This document shows, one piece after another, positions 39,230 through 50,154 of a stretch of DNA of 64,000 nucleotides; position 1 is the stretch's first letter, and each line of letters opens with the position of its first letter. The notes under the pieces were generated by a model. The model was given only the letters and a program-made list of their open reading frames with translations. It was not told where the DNA came from and ran no database searches. The position numbers and the translations under genes were made by a program. The DNA is from Isochrysis galbana (Eukaryota; Haptophyta; Isochrysidales; Isochrysidaceae). Location of the stretch: NCBI GenBank assembly GCA_018136815.1, contig CM030940.1, forward strand, positions 2,587,915-2,651,914, in the 5' to 3' direction.

Positions 39230-39500
39230 CTCGATGTGTAGATAGATGAACATGGTAGAATACATTGGTCATATTTCGCTCGTCGGTCCACTCGTGCCTC
39301 GGGAACGACAGTGTGAGGGCCCAGCCCGTAGGCTACCCTCATGGGGATGCGTATCGGTTCGAAATTCAACCGCTGCCGGGTCGGAGGTCATCCCTGGTCG
39401 TTGGGTGCATGCACACACATAGACAACGTACATGGATACGAACATAGGCACAGGGCAGAGGTCAAGACATGAATGCGGCAACGACGATGCTTTCATCGTG
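39230..39500. other. Intergenic, nothing recognised
   Basis: About 270 bp of unique sequence before the 3' end of the transporter gene. Confidence 0.5.
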
Positions 39501-39502
39501 CG

Positions 39503-40855
39503 CTAACGATTCATGAGCGCAATCATCCCCACGAGCACCCATGTGCTTAATGCAGTAAATGCGATGGACACACTGCCTTGGTATTGCGTCACATCTTGCC
39601 GTTGTTCCACAGGAAAGGGCACAGCGGCGCGGCGATAGAGGAGAGGCGTGACGAGGCCGTCGACGAAGCGAGCTGTTGCTGCGGCAAGCACAAGCAAAAC
39701 GCCCGCCTCACCATGTGGGTTGGGGAGTCTTGAGGGTAGGCTACCTGTCACGAAGCCAACGACGATGAGCAAACAGGCACACATTAAAGCGAGAGTGAAG
39801 CCACAGTGCAAGGACGAAACACTAAGCCAAGCCGAAACGACGGAGCCGGCGAAGACGGCGACCGTGCTCAGCTCGGTCGCGTATCCGAGAAGCGTTCCTT
39901 TGGACGAGACGTCGTTGGCCAGACCAAGATCGTCCGTCACTGCAGCAGCTTGAGCTGCTGCAAAGGGTAGCAAGAAGCCCAACACAATCCAGCATATGAA
40001 TTGCACAAGAGCATTAGTGAACACGCAGACCATGACCTCTGGGTGCCAGGCAAAGTCTGGCAGAGCACACCACACACTAACATGTGCAGGATAGATCCCA
40101 TGGACGCTGCTGACATGCACGGCATCATGAAGCTCTTCAAGTTTCGACGAACGGCGCCGCCGCGAGAATAGGGCTAAAAAGGCAGCCGCCGAGGCTACAA
40201 CAAGAACCTGCAGTACCAAAAAATACATGTTGACACTGAAGCGTTCGCCCTCCCCAGGTTGCTGTATGAAGCCGAGGAATGCACACGAGAGAGAACTAAA
40301 ATTACCTCCAGCCAAAAGCCACGAGACACACGAAGGAGTAGAGGGAAAGCTTCGCATAACCCACGGCATAGCAGCCAATCTTTGTAGATTTGCGGCAAAC
40401 GATCCGAGGAATGCCGACACATGCAGAGCCCAGGACACACGCCCGCCGATGGTGGCGTGTGCCGCAACAGCAGCAAGCAAAAGTGATAGAGTCTGCATCA
40501 AGAGTGCTGCTCGAACCCATCCATCGACCGTCCAACGGTATGTTTGCTGAAGAGAATAGAAGACTGGAACAATTAGTGTCGCTGCAACGGTTCCCATTGT
40601 TGTGAGCGTGGCGCCCAGCGCCAGCCCCTCGGGTTGAGTCAACTCCAGTGATGCTGTCTCGACAGCAAGAGCTGGTGCCATCAGCCACCCAAGCCCCATA
40701 CCAAGCACGAAGTGCAAGCACTCATTGATCCTGGTCTCGGCTCGCACGGCTGAGCCTTTCACGTCTGGCACGTGCGACTGCGCAAGCTTAGCGTACGAGC
40801 GGCCATCGAAGCGTAGGTACTCTTGTGTAGGCCCGGCCGCAGAGGTTGCACTCAT
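39503..40855 (-). CDS. Polytopic transporter, SLC52 (riboflavin transporter)-like
   Basis: 450 aa from ATG 40855 (MSATSAAGPTQEYLRFDGRS); a further upstream extension has only a TTG start. Ten or eleven hydrophobic segments are visible. The central block LGSFAANLQRLAAMPWVMRS plus LLAGGNFSSLSCAFLGFIQQ resembles, in order and spacing, the helix pair of SLC52 riboflavin transporters (small residues and a motif for a pathway through the membrane, then G-x-x-S-G-L and IQ). The loop between the halves is basic (SRRRRSSKLEEL). Substrate assignment is tentative; a general MFS-like or nucleoside-type carrier is the alternative. Its 5' end faces the MATE gene about 560 bp away. Confidence 0.5.
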   Translation of the reverse strand: MSATSAAGPTQEYLRFDGRSYAKLAQSHVPDVKGSAVRAETRINECLHFVLGMGLGWLMAPALAVETASLELTQPEGLALGATLTTMGTVAATLIVPVFYSLQQTYRWTVDGWVRAALLMQTLSLLLAAVAAHATIGGRVSWALHVSAFLGSFAANLQRLAAMPWVMRSFPSTPSCVSWLLAGGNFSSLSCAFLGFIQQPGEGERFSVNMYFLVLQVLVVASAAAFLALFSRRRRSSKLEELHDAVHVSSVHGIYPAHVSVWCALPDFAWHPEVMVCVFTNALVQFICWIVLGFLLPFAAAQAAAVTDDLGLANDVSSKGTLLGYATELSTVAVFAGSVVSAWLSVSSLHCGFTLALMCACLLIVVGFVTGSLPSRLPNPHGEAGVLLVLAAATARFVDGLVTPLLYRRAAVPFPVEQRQDVTQYQGSVSIAFTALSTWVLVGMIALMNR

Positions 40856-41418
40856 CGCGGCTCCGCTAAGTGCTGTATGCAGCCCAGTCCAGCAAATTCT
40901 CTCCGCGTTGTCGGGTGTCCCGCACCTCCTCACGCACTCCACTTCCTCCGTGCTTCGACTCGTCCTCCCCCCCCTTCCTTTCTCCCTGCCCCCACCTCCC
41001 CTCTCCTTGGCCACGAATTCTGCCACCCGGTGCAATTATTTGCCTCGCTCGCTCACTCGCTCTCTTTCTCTCACGCACACGCCGCCGCCAAAAGGGCGAG
41101 AGAGACGGCAGGAGGCAGCGGGCAGCAGAGAGTGGACGGTGGACAGCGGACAGCGGACAATGCGACGGGCGACGGTGGACAGTAGATTTGTAAAGGAGTG
41201 GACCGCGGACTGTAGACAATAGGCAGCCGTAGGCACTACGTACAATAGAAGGGAAGACAGTCGCACGAGTAGTCAGTAAAGTAAGTACTCTTACAATAGG
41301 AGATGAGAGCGGGAACGAGCGACGAAAACGGGAGAGGGAGAGCTTCCTCCCTGCCCGCTGCGGACGTCCGACTGCTGCTGTAAGCGCCGAGTACGGCGGA
41401 GCAAGGCAGGGGAAAGGA

Positions 41419-43291
41419 ATGGCCAGGCCCCGGGGGTTCCACCGCTCTGCGTTGCTATTGCTTTGTACGGCCGTGCCGATGGGCGCGCTTTTGCTGCCCA
41501 CGCCACCGGATGGACGCCGCCTGCCTCGATTGTCACGTGGCCGTCGTCGACAAGTAGCTTCAGCTAGTGTTCGGGCATGTGAAGCGGCCGCAAAGGCCAA
41601 CGCAACGCGTGCGGCCATTCTGCGCGAGATGGTAGGAATCGGAGCGCCGGCACTCGTTGGGCTAGCAATAGAGCCCGTGGCCTCTCTGGTTGACACTGCC
41701 TTCATGGGCCGCTGCTGCAGCGCAGTGCAGCTGGCCGGAGTCGGAGTTGGCATCAGCATCTTCAACGTCGTGGCGAAGGCCTTCAATTTTCTCTCCCCTG
41801 CGACCACGTCGCTCGTTGCCGCCGCGTCATCCTCAGGGGATGAGGCTGGTGCATTTAGTGACTCGATGGTCCGAGTCACCTCTGCCTCCCTCGCTGTAGC
41901 TGCCGGTCTGGGACTCACCGTGACTGCTGCACTCACTTTTAGCATTGGGAGCATCCTGGATGTCATCGTTCGCGTGCCGCCTTCAGACCCTCTACGAGCC
42001 TCCGCGCGAGGCTATCTCATATTTCGAGCACTTGCAGCTCCTGGTGTACTAGGGATGCTGTGCATGCAAGGTGCCTTCCGAGGGGCCCGTGACACAAAAA
42101 CTCCGCTTACGGCACTTGGGCTAATAACGTTGTCCAACGTGCTACTTGACGCTCTCTTCATTCCCCAAAAGTTTCTGGGCTGGGGGGCAGCAGGGGCAGC
42201 AGCAGCTACCACCATTGCTCAATACGCGGGCTTTGGCCTACTGTTCAGCTCGTTTCGTCGACGCTGCTCATCGATTGGTGTTGTCAAACCACCGTCATCA
42301 CCTTCCTTTCGGATATTCGGTCTGCCTGCGCCACGCCGTTCCGACTGCAGGCGCTTACTCTCCGCGGGCTCAGTGTTGACGTTGCGAACGCTGGCAGTTG
42401 TTTCTTCATTCTCTTATTCATCCCTCGCAGCCAGCGCTTTGGGCGCAGCCGAGGGAGCGGCTCATCAGATTTGCTTGCAAATTTGGTTGGCAAGCAGCCT
42501 TCTTGCCGATGCTGTCGCCATCGCAGCTCAAGCGCTTCTCGCTAGTTACTCTGCAATCGGGGAAATCGAAATGGCGAAGGTTTGTTTGGCCTGTGCGCTT
42601 GGCCTTGGTGTCGAGATGCCACGTCCCCTCTACTTCGCTTAGTGCAAGGGGTTTCATTTTGCTCAAGGATCACACACCGGCACCTTGCATGCATGATCTC
42701 GCAGATGGTGGTGGCCCTGACAGTCTCAGGCGGCGCGGCTATGGGTACAATCACGGCAGCCCTTCTCCATCTACACGGGCAAGCCGTTCTGTCGCTGTTT
42801 ACTTCCGACCCGGCAGTACTGGGCCTCGCGTTGTCAGCTTGGCCGGTCGTTGCGCTTTCACAGCCATTGACCACTCTAGCGTTCTCTTATGATGGATTAC
42901 TCTTCGGCGCAAACGATTTCAGATTTTGCGCACTCCTCATGGTGATATCCGCGCACTGCAATGATTGCCTGCGTTGGCTCCTAGACCTGCTCTGTCTTGC
43001 ACTCACCCGCCGTTCTCCAGGGCACCGTCTCGTGACCTGCTTCATATCTCAACACATCAATCTTTTTGAGTATGTTGGATTTCCTCCTGCTCGTTGTAGG
43101 TGATGTCCTCGGCGCCCGCTGCATTCATAATGCGGGCCCTTACTCCGCGTATGGGGCTGCGCGGTATTTGGGCAGGTCTTGCCTGCCTGATGACCTTAAG
43201 AGCGCTTCTAGCCGCGATCCGTATTTCTAGTCGCAGCGGGCCGTGGTCCATCTACAAGGATCCACGTAAAGGTTTGAGTGAGAGGTCATAA
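41419..43291 (+). CDS. MATE-family exporter (EDS5/DTX-like), three exons
   Basis: Exons 41419-42579, 42705-42941 and 43100-43291; introns 125 and 158 bp, GT-AG, phase 0; 529 aa, typical MATE length plus leader. MATE landmarks are IEPVASLVDTAFMGR in helix 1, GRCCSAVQLAGVGVGISIFN, MQGAFRGARDTKTPL, and after intron 1 MVVALTVSGGAAMG and SYDGLLFGANDFRFCALLM. The IEPVASLVDTAF block is that of plant EDS5/DTX44-47 proteins of the chloroplast envelope, which export phenolics or citrate with proton or sodium counterflow. The N-terminus (RGFHRSALLLLCTAVPMGAL, then LPRLSRGRRRQVASAS) is signal-like followed by a transit-like stretch. Without splicing the frame would end prematurely at 42642. Confidence 0.9.
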
Positions 43292-43499
43292 GTACTTCTT
43301 GAAGCGTGGCCCTCGGCTCTCGGACCATGCTTTTGGACAAAGCCTTTCTTGAGCAACATTTGCGCGATGTTCTCTCCTGCTCAGATTGATTACGACCTCC
43401 CCGCCATCCCCGCTCAACCGCACGGCGTCTTCGTATCTTGCAACTAGTAGCTAGCAATTTACCATCTATGAACCAAGAGCTCTAGCGCCTGCTCTCACT

Positions 43500-44996
43500 C
43501 CTCTCGCCTACGACTACAGCTGAGATTACTTTACTACAAACGGATTATAAGATCCTAGCTAAAGTTCTATCGAACAGATTAAAGACCTCTATACACACAA
43601 TAGTATCTAGAGAACAAGTCGGCTTTGTGCCCAGGCGCATGATAGGAGAAGCTACACATTTGCTCAAACTAGTCCAGGGCTTCCTGGACGACACGGACGA
43701 CGGGGGCCTCGCCCTAGCTATTGATTGGGAAAAGGCCTTCGATCGAGTTAGTTGGGACTATTAGCTCACAAAGCAGCCAAAGCGTTTGGCTTCGGCCCGG
43801 GGTACTCGAAATGGCTCCGGATCCTTACCAACATCGATGCGCTACCGACACGATGGATAAAAGCGAACGGCAAACGAAGTAAACCATTCACCATCACCAT
43901 ACACTGTGGCATGCCCCAGGGCTGCCCACTCTCCCACTCGCCTTTCTGTTAGTAGCCGAGGGGCTCACACGGCTAGTAAACGCAGACACCCGGATGACGG
44001 GGATACGCCTGGGGCGAAGCGAAATTAGGCTCACCTAATTCGCAGACGACACGCAAATATTAGCCGACTCTTACAACTCAGTAACGCGAGCGCTGCACCT
44101 ATTAGAACAATATGGTAGGGCCACGGGAGCACGAGTGAATAAGGCCAAAAGCGTACTGATAAGAATGGGGGCACTTAGGAGAAAAACCATTCCGAAACAT
44201 CTCGCGGCGCTTAAGACGCTAGGCGAGGGCGAATACGCGACCATTCTGGGAGTCCCCTTCTGGGAGGGCCAAGAATCCGACGTCTTTTGGGAAAAACTCT
44301 ATGCGAAACTAAAGAAAAAGATCGCCTCCTGGCAAGGGATCAAAAATCTCTCTATACACGGAAGAGCGCTTCTCGCCAATTTCATTATCTACGGCACCCC
44401 CAGGTACTGGCTGTCCACGAGCATTCCGCCCGGCCCCCTGGTTAGGGGCCTCACCCCGCCGAAATCACACTGCTCCATGCGCACCCACAAGGCCGCCCAG
44501 CGCCCAGGGAAGGAAACCCAAACTTAAGAAACCGCTAGAACTCGGCGCCCCCTCATTCACATAGAGAACGAAAAAGGTAGTCTACAGCTGAGCGAAAACT
44601 TTAGCCTCGTGGCGAAAGCACTCGGTCTTGCCGAAAGGCTCGCATAACACAACGAAACACTCCGCTTTGACAGACCATCTGTGGATGCGCGATAGATGAT
44701 CATACGTCACAGCACGAGAAACAACACAGCACCCAGCAGCGATGAAACCCTTTAACAACCTTAAGATAAACAGGTCACTCAACAGCACCCAGGAGGAAGC
44801 TGAGAACATGCCGCTGAGGACAAGTGACAGGTGCACCCCGCTCTGCTCGGACCCCCCGCACGACCCGAGCCCCGAAGTAGTGCACGAGGGGAGTTGCCGC
44901 AAGGCGGGGAGTGAGGGTGAGGAAGGGAAAAGGGCGTGGCTACGAGGATGTGACCCAGTGCCACGTGTGAGGCGAGAATATTACAAGGTTTTTTTT
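43500..44996 (+). mobile_element. Degenerate 5'-truncated LINE with internal deletion
   Basis: It begins in the RT domain (LLQTDYKILAKVLSNRLK; EQVGFVPRRMIGEATHLLKL; AIDWEKAFDRVSWDY followed by a stop), continues through GMPQGCPLS with a frameshift, an FADD-equivalent block near 44040 (TAATTCGCAGACGAC, with a stop in place of the residue before it), and ILGVPFWEG to YGTPRYWL. It then jumps at about 44430 to the C-terminus (CSMRTHKAAQ.. to ENEKGSLQLSENFSLVAKAL, GLAERLA, stop 44646) and the 3' UTR ending GAGAATATTACAAGG-T(8). About 1.1 kb of coding sequence is missing between the two. Dead copy. Confidence 0.9.
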
Positions 44997-44999
44997 CAG

Positions 45000-45530
45000 C
45001 TTCAGCTTCAGTTTCAGCAGTTGTTTTTGTTTTATTATTATTATCTATAGTCCTCATTCGTCATTCTAGCCCGGTCACTCACTAGGGGGGTGCGAAGGGC
45101 ACCATCTGTAATGGGCAAACGAAGGCCTAAATAAGCTCCCTATAGGTTCCGGTATGGGAGATCAGCAAAAAAAACCGGGGGTCTTCCGGCAAAATTTTCG
45201 AAAAATACCCGATTTCAGGCCTCTGACGGCCGTGCGGAAATATATGTCAGGCCCCCCTCCGGTATTATTTTACCGATGGCCTTCATGCGCGCCTCTCGCA
45301 GCGAAACACGAAACCATGGGCATCGGCAGCTGACCCGGACCAAAGATCCTGGTTCTATACACACAGCAATATATTTTCACTATGTTTTTATGGACTTGAA
45401 CGCGTACGTAAGTATCGCAAAAACTAAAGACGCTAACCGCTAAAAACACCAAGGGCTCGAGAACCCAACTTCGACCCGCGACCGGGGGCGCCACGAGGCC
45501 GTTCGAGTCACCGCTCACCATATGGATGCC
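45000..45530. other. Intergenic; CAG/TTCAG simple repeat, otherwise nothing
   Basis: Directly after the LINE T-run are CAGCTTCAGCTTCAG and ATT repeats (about 44997-45045), then about 480 bp of unique sequence without a gene. Confidence 0.5.
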
Positions 45531-45887
45531 ACCTCCCACATCCCTCGCGAGGCGCTTGAGCTTGGGCTCCTCACCAGCTGGCAGCCATTGCGAGGCCGAC
45601 AGCCGGCGATCGGCCGACGCGGAACCTCCGCGTTTCTTATGGGGATTCGCCCGACATTCACTGCTTTGATTCCCTCACGCGCGCAATCCTCCCATTCTCC
45701 CAAAATAGACCTCCATGGGCCGGACAAGGCGGGGGAGTCACTCACCGACGCCATGGATTTTCGTGGGGTAGAGGGGGTTCGCGGGGGGGGGGGGGGGGAG
45801 GGGGGGCAGGTAAGGGGGGTCCCTGGGGAATCCTTGGACACCCAGGAGGGATGGAAAATAGTTGTTAAAAAGCGTGAGTGACCGGCC
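45531..45887 (-). repeat. 360-bp dispersed repeat A, copy 2 (inverted)
   Basis: Reverse-complement match to 24471-24830 along its whole length with a few substitutions and length differences in the G run (about 45782-45797) and one short divergent block (CCTCCATGGGCC versus the other copy). The hAT element starts 18 bp after its end. Confidence 0.85.
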
Positions 45888-45897
45888 TAGTCATTCG

Positions 45898-45905
45898 ACC
45901 GGAGG
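45898..45905. repeat. hAT 8-bp target-site duplication, left
   Basis: ACCGGAGG, identical to 48414-48421. Confidence 0.95.
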
Positions 45906-48413
45906 CAAAGATGTCTCATCAGTACTGTTATAAGCTTACAGTGTCAGTAACAGCTCTGTTTTGCCAAATCACTGATATCAGTTATCAGCTCTGAGGTGGG
46001 AAAACAAAACTCACTCTAGAGGCTCTTTACTTTCGATTTTTTTACTTTTTATGAAGTCTGTATATGTGCCGTCGCGACGCGGGGTGCGTCGCCGCTGCCC
46101 GGGGGGTGCTGCTCGCTCGCTCTCGCTGGCAGTCTGGGCTCAGGGCAGTGGCAGCATCATGGATGGAGGCAGTGGCAGCACTGGCGATGGCGCGCTGGGA
46201 GAGGGAGAGGCAGGCGCGCTGATCGCATGGGGCCGCGCGCGCATCGCGAGCCTTGAGGGCACCCAGCTGGAATGGTCGACAGTCGATGAGGTAGCCGGTC
46301 GCTCGCACTCCGTGAAGAAGAAGCAGTGCCTCTTCTGTGGCCTGTACTTCACTGGAGGGCCGAGCCAGATCAGGTGCCACCTCGATGGGTCGCTCAAGCC
46401 GCGAAGCATTCGGCTGTGCACGCCAGCAGCGGCTTGGAAAGAGCGGCACGCGCAGGTGGTCGCGGAGCTGCGCAAGCGGCGCTCGGAGCAAAAAGCCACG
46501 ATGGAGTTGGAGGTAGAGAAGGAGGCAGCCAGGCAGGAGCGGCGCGTGGCGGCAGCCTCGAAACACTTTGGAGCGGTTGCCCCATCGCAGGTCGCAGAGG
46601 CGTGGCTGAAGGTTGTGATCAAGAAGGCCTTGCCGCTCAACATTTTCGACGATCCGGATTTTCGAGAAGCTGTGTGCGTCACGGCAAAAAGTGGTAAGCA
46701 AATGTATGATAGCGATGGGCCTGTCTTGCCCCATCGTCTTAAAATGACCTCTAAAGTTCTCCCGGCGTTCGACGCCGCTCTCAACACACGGGTCAGGGCC
46801 AAGGTGATGGGGCTGGCCCATATCACTGGCCTCGTACTTATCTCGGATGGCTGGACCAGTGTCCAGTGTCCAAAACCGGCCGATCGTCAACGCGTTGGCT
46901 AGCATCCCTGCTGGGTCCTACTTTTTGGAGGCGATCGACACATCCGGAGAGACTAAGGACGCCGCCTTCATAGCAAAATTCATCCTCAAGCACATTGATT
47001 CCTTTGAGCCAGGTCTTGTGGTGGGCGTTTGCATGGACGGGGCCTGTAAAGCAGCGTTCCCGCTCATCCAGGTAAAGGCCCCGCATGTCTTGACCTTTAT
47101 TTGTCCAGCTCATTCGATAGACAATTTCATGAAGAATGTATTCTCGGACAAGCCAACGATTCGAGTGAAAGGCCTCGATCGTGAATTTGATTGGGGGGAG
47201 GATGAGTTCAGCAAATGCGTGGATTGTGTCTGGGACGTCGTGAAGTTTATCATATATCATCAGAAACCGTTGGCGCGATACCGGGAGCTTGCTAAGGAGA
47301 TTCCCCCTGAGAGTAGGCCTAAGGGTGGGACTGAGCTCGTGCGCTTTTGTGAGACACGCTTTGCCTCTAAGCTCCTCATGCTCATGCGCTTCAAGAATGT
47401 CCATCCCATCTTGGACAAGCTCGTTATTGACCAGGTGTTTACTGCGTGGCTCTCGAAGCAAAGCCGGGATGTGAGAGATAAAGGAGCTGAAGTCAAACGT
47501 TGCATTAGAGATGACAGCCTTCAAGACACAGTTTCGATGTGCATCACCATTTTGGAGCCAGCCCTTCGAATGTTGCGACTCACTGATGGCAAGGAGGGAG
47601 CAATGCTGGGAAAAGTCTACGGTTACATGCTGCAACTCGATTCGTTTTACGGCAATACTATTCCTAATGTGCCAGAGAGAATTCGTCGCAAGATACAGCA
47701 CACCATATTCATGGCCCGATGGGAGTACTTCCATGTTTCTGCAATGACTGCGGCATACCGCTTTGAGCCAGAATTTTGCCGGCGCGACTTTTCCACATCT
47801 GAGATGCAAGAGGTGAAACAGGTTTTGCGCCAGATGTCGAACGATGAGCATCCGTTACCTGTTCTGCTCGCTGAGCTTGCAGATTTTGAAGAGGCTCTTG
47901 CAGTAGGTACACACGACTTGACCGATGATTGTGCTTTCTCATCGTACGCCAAGAATATGGCGTCCTACAAATGGGCAAAGATCTACCTCGCGCCTTGGAA
48001 ACATCTTCGTTGGGCGGCGATGCGCCTGCTTTCGATGGACTGCTCCGCATCAGGGTGCGAGCATTCTTGGTCTGTTGAAGGTTGGATCCACTCAAAGAAG
48101 CGCAATAGACTCGGCCAAAGGACGGTGGACAGGCTTGTGCGAGCTCACACAAATCTCTTGATGGAATCCCAGCTTGCTGAGTGGGAGAGCAAGGTGCTGC
48201 CTTGGGAGTTGGAAATGATTCCTGACGAGCCAGAGGACTCTGACGAGAGCGATGACGAGGCCTGAATGTGGAGTGTGGAGGTGAGGAGTTTTGTTTTTGA
48301 GGCTTCGCATAGAGAGGGGAGTTTTGTTTTTGAGGCTTGCGAGCTGATATGAGTACTGATATCGGTGCGAGCTCCAAATCCATGAGAGCTCGCAAGCTGA
48401 CGAGACATCTTTG
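45906..48413 (+). mobile_element. hAT DNA transposon, 2.5 kb, near-autonomous
   Basis: Terminal inverted repeats of 17 bp (CAAAGATGTCTCATCAG at 45906 and CAAAGATGTCTCGTCAG as the reverse complement ending at 48413; one mismatch). An exact 8-bp duplication lies outside both ends. The single internal gene is a BED/DUF659/hATC transposase disrupted only by a 7-bp duplication. Subterminal CAGTACTG/GATATCAG motifs are near both ends. This is a full-length, recently inserted hAT element. Confidence 0.96.
46051..48265 (+). pseudogene. hAT transposase, single 7-bp-duplication frameshift
   Basis: First frame 46051-46902 (ATG 46051; an alternative start MDGGSGSTGDGALG at 46159). Second frame runs to TGA 48265. 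The shift is explained by the adjacent duplicate AGTGTCC AGTGTCC (46858-46871); with one copy the frame would be continuous at about 730 aa. N-terminus: a BED-type zinc finger (CLFCGLYFTGGPSQIRCHLD). Middle: a DUF659-like part (LISDGWTSVQ ... VGVCMDGACKAA ... FICPAHSIDNFMKNVF) with the DD of a DDE/D catalytic site likely at SDGW and MDGA. C-terminus: hATC (WKHLRWAAMRLLSMDCSASG, CEHSWSVEGWIHSKKRNRL) and an acidic tail. The SER motif of canonical hATs is replaced by CEHSWS. Confidence 0.93.
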
Positions 48414-48421
48414 ACCGGAGG
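48414..48421. repeat. hAT 8-bp target-site duplication, right
   Basis: ACCGGAGG, identical to 45898-45905. Confidence 0.95.
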
Positions 48422-48836
48422 CCGACCACATCCGTCCCTCGCTGTATCTGCACGGCCTGGATGATCAAGAAGTTGTTTTTTTTGTTTCTGCAGGCGCTGG
48501 AATCTAGGCTTATATGTCATATGTATGTTCTTATGTTGTACTGTGTAGTGTCGTAGTTTTGTTGTGGGCGCCGGTGCTACTAAAAATGGAACGCGCAAAT
48601 GAAGAAAAGAAAAAGAGGAAGGGTCTGCTCGTCTGCTCGCGGTCCCGCGCCGACCTCCAACTAGAAAACTCCGAGCGCAGAGACACGTGCTTCTGCCGCA
48701 GGCGCGCGCGGGCCCCCCATGGCTCGTCCCGACTGGCAGCACCATTGATGGGGTGGGCCCACGCCTGCGGTGCCGGCGCCAATCACTGAGCGTCTGCACC
48801 CCTCGATTGCAGGCACTCCACCTTTCTCACCCCATC
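48422..48836. other. Intergenic, upstream region of RPS10
   Basis: About 415 bp. A CAG acceptor-like sequence (GATTGCAG, about 48805-48812) shortly before the ATG may mark a 5' UTR intron. No other gene is supported. Confidence 0.4.
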
Positions 48837-49412
48837 ATGCTCATCACAAAGAAGAACAGACTTGCGATCCTCTCCTACCTCTTCAAGGGTGCGCAGTACA
48901 TGCCCGCCTCTCTTTCCTGCGCAGCCACTACTCGGTAGTATGGGCTCACACTCGCCCTTTCCACAATATATCACATGAATCACGTGCTGTTGGTTCCTTC
49001 GTATGCAGAGGGCGTGGTCGTCGCCGAGAAGACCACTGGGCACACCAACCGTAAGGCCTTGATCAATCACCCGGAGATTGAGGGTGTCAGGAACTTGGAG
49101 GTCATCAAGCTGATGCAGTCGCTCACGTCCAAGGAGCTTGTTTCTGAGCGCTTCTCCTGGAAGCATTACTACTGGTTCCTCAACGATGAGGGCATCGAGT
49201 ATCTGCGCGAGTACCTCAACATCCCAGAGGATGTTGTGCCGAACACTCTGAAGAAGTCCACCAAGCCTGCCCCACCTCCAGGCCGTGCACCTGAGGCCGA
49301 GCGTGGCCCGCCGCGTGGCGACCGCGATGGTTACCGCCGTGGTCCGCCCGGTGGTGACCGCGAGGGCTACCGCGGCTTCGGCCGTGGGGGTGGCGCGCCA
49401 CGCCCTCAGTAA
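48837..49412 (+). CDS. RPS10: Cytosolic ribosomal protein eS10
   Basis: Exons 48837-48888 and 49009-49412 with a 120-bp GTGCGC...GCAG intron splitting the codon for E18; 151 aa. The start [20 protein letters not shown] matches the invariant eS10 N-terminus. The body [40 protein letters not shown] and [14 protein letters not shown] is the winged-helix eS10 domain, and the tail is Arg/Gly-rich ([14 protein letters not shown]). It sits at the mRNA-entry and head region of the 40S subunit. The first exon is only 52 nt, so it is easily missed. Confidence 0.96.
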
Positions 49413-50150
49413 GTCCTTGCATTCCTCAGCATTCGTATAGTGGGTGGAGGCAGTGAATTCTGCAGTTGCACCTCATCCTGCACCTGTTATGGCCACTGCA
49501 AGACGGTTCTCTCACTAGCCCGCGCAGTACCTTCCAATGGGTGTAGGCACGTCCCTTGCGAGGGGTGCTGTTCGCCTGTTGGTCGGGCGGGGCCAGAGCA
49601 GAGGCTGTGACACGTGCACTATGTGTTTTCTTGTGGGAGCGGACAAGGCTTATTGACTAGAGAACTTGCAGGTTTGTTTTCTCTCTATATCGTGTGCGAT
49701 TGGGTGTGCTCCATTGCGTGCAGAGCACTGACGTATTAATTCTTCGCTAATGGAGAAAAAGGCATGTTGCGTTAGGGGGAGCGCTCGAACGCCCTCCATG
49801 CCTCACGACACGCTCTATTCTTAGAACGTGTCTCCCCTCCCGGCGCCCCGCTCTTCCCTCTCCTCTCTCTCCGCGCCCGCATGCAGCCAAGATCCCTTCC
49901 TTGCGCTTTCCCATATAATCCCGGTCCTCCCCTTGTTTCCTTGGCCAGCGAGGGTCGGGGTTTTCCCGCGCCTCGCCCCCTCCCTGCCCCGCCAGTGCCC
50001 CCTCCCTCTCGTCCATATCTTCTATCCTTTCCCTGTTATTAAGGTTTTCCGTCCCCCCTTCCCCCCCCGTGTCTATCTTGCCCCGTACTTGTCTTCCCAG
50101 CGCTATCGCTCCGGAGCACCCTCTGTCCCCTCGTCCCTCTCGTGTGTTCC
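49413..50150. other. Intergenic, pyrimidine-rich, nothing recognised
   Basis: 3' side of RPS10 followed by CT-rich sequence (49830-50150) that probably belongs to the retroelement copy ending at 50269. ATTCTTAGAACG near 49818 is an imperfect short inverted sequence. No gene is supported. Confidence 0.4.
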
Positions 50151-50154
50151 CGTC

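Noticed and set aside
40866-41966. Minus-strand frame of about 366 codons between the two transporters
   Set aside because: It is low-complexity Arg/Ser/Pro and overlaps the MATE N-terminus in antisense; no ATG-anchored domain.
46042-47851. Minus-strand frames within the hAT transposase
   Set aside because: Antisense shadows of a clear transposase gene; no conserved motif.
48587-48789. Sixth MERA unit (ATGGAACGCGC at about 48587)
   Set aside because: No hairpin precedes it and the following frame lacks the VxM..PxRP motif; the resemblance is limited to the first codons.
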